Source: Skeletonema tropicum (taxonomy: Eukaryota; Bacillariophyta; Thalassiosirophyceae; Thalassiosirales; Thalassiosiraceae). From it: a DNA stretch of 64,000 bases. The stretch is from the NCBI GenBank assembly GCA_037178625.1, contig CM074149.1, positions 620,001 to 684,000 of the forward strand, read 5' to 3'. Below, one piece after another: positions 63,845 to 64,000 of the stretch. Below the pieces are notes generated by a model that ran no database searches, was not told the origin of the DNA, and saw nothing but the letters and a program-made list of their open reading frames with translations. A program made the position numbers and the translations under genes. Each line of letters begins with the position of its first letter. Within the stretch, counting starts at the first letter, position 1.

Positions 63845-64000
63845 TCACAGTGATTAGCCCGCTAGAAGCGAGAGGTTGATATATAATGAATATGCTCGAT
63901 GTGTATTACTATCTATTTACATTGAAAGTATGTACCTTGCTCCGCCAAACACTTTCCCGGACTGCAAATCGTTAACCTGACGTCACCCACAAACTAAAAC
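63845..64000 (-). pseudogene. Third GDNPSV paralogue, 3' end relic (runs off window)
   Basis: GAATATGCTCGATGTG, ATCTATTTACATTGAA and TTGCTCCGCCAA match the 3' end and flank of paralogue B (59260-59345). The minus-strand reading VFGGARYILSM resembles the [10 protein letters not shown] end of B, but a stop lies about 15 codons upstream, so this copy looks degenerate. More of it may lie beyond the window. Confidence 0.45.

Overview
The window looks like nuclear DNA of a centric diatom (Thalassiosira-like) or a close stramenopile. This is inferred, not proven. The reasons are short GT-AG introns, long low-complexity Ser/Asn/Gln-rich proteins, the 39-residue FxPQxLSNTVWAYA repeat protein with a C-terminal RAP domain, a protein family with a GDNPSV core seen in diatoms, and abundant retroelement relics. 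Gene density is low. Most of the window is transposable elements, satellites and duplicated blocks. No rRNA, convincing tRNA or CRISPR array was seen.

Layout. 1-5408 (-): one spliced gene, covering two very long open frames plus a third exon, that ends in a class 3 lipase domain and runs off the left edge. 5409-8558: gene-poor, with a three-copy degenerate repeat and a T10G20 tract. 8559-11954 (+): RAP-domain repeat protein broken by a frameshift, a nonsense codon and a 500-N gap. 13246-13842 (+): uncharacterised acidic/basic protein. The last part of the RAP gene and this second gene recur at 52835-54732 as a segmental duplication. 14269-15932: a Helitron-like element (5' TC, 3' CTAG, inserted A^T) carrying an 82-bp tandem array, a MORN gene fragment and a histone H3 whose first five residues are replaced. 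A 431-bp relative without the cargo lies at 48737-49167. 16020-18920: three different satellites (about 185, 175 and 145 bp). 21750-23760: decayed transposon-derived coding sequence.

24004-32701 (-): two related host genes sharing a 5' exon start, separated by a two-ORF non-LTR-type retroelement (25517-30639) whose reverse transcriptase ORF is intact. 32898-38079: mosaic repeats and a 669-bp tandem array. 38080-48134: a 10-kb non-LTR retrotransposon (endonuclease, reverse transcriptase, RNase H) inserted inside the third 669-bp unit with a 10-bp target duplication. It carries several frameshifts. 49290-52440: small inverted-repeat elements, including a 180-bp mariner-type MITE with perfect 25-bp termini, a degenerate telomere-like tract and a duplicated Sel1-repeat fragment.

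57367-64000 (-): tandem paralogues of a small uncharacterised diatom family (two intact, one relic at the edge). Between copies two and three sits a 2.6-kb element with palindromic subterminal repeats, itself interrupted by a 1.5-kb hAT transposon with 16-bp TIRs and a perfect 8-bp target duplication. Several genes carry single-base frameshifts, so some apparent pseudogenes may be assembly errors. Reads would decide.
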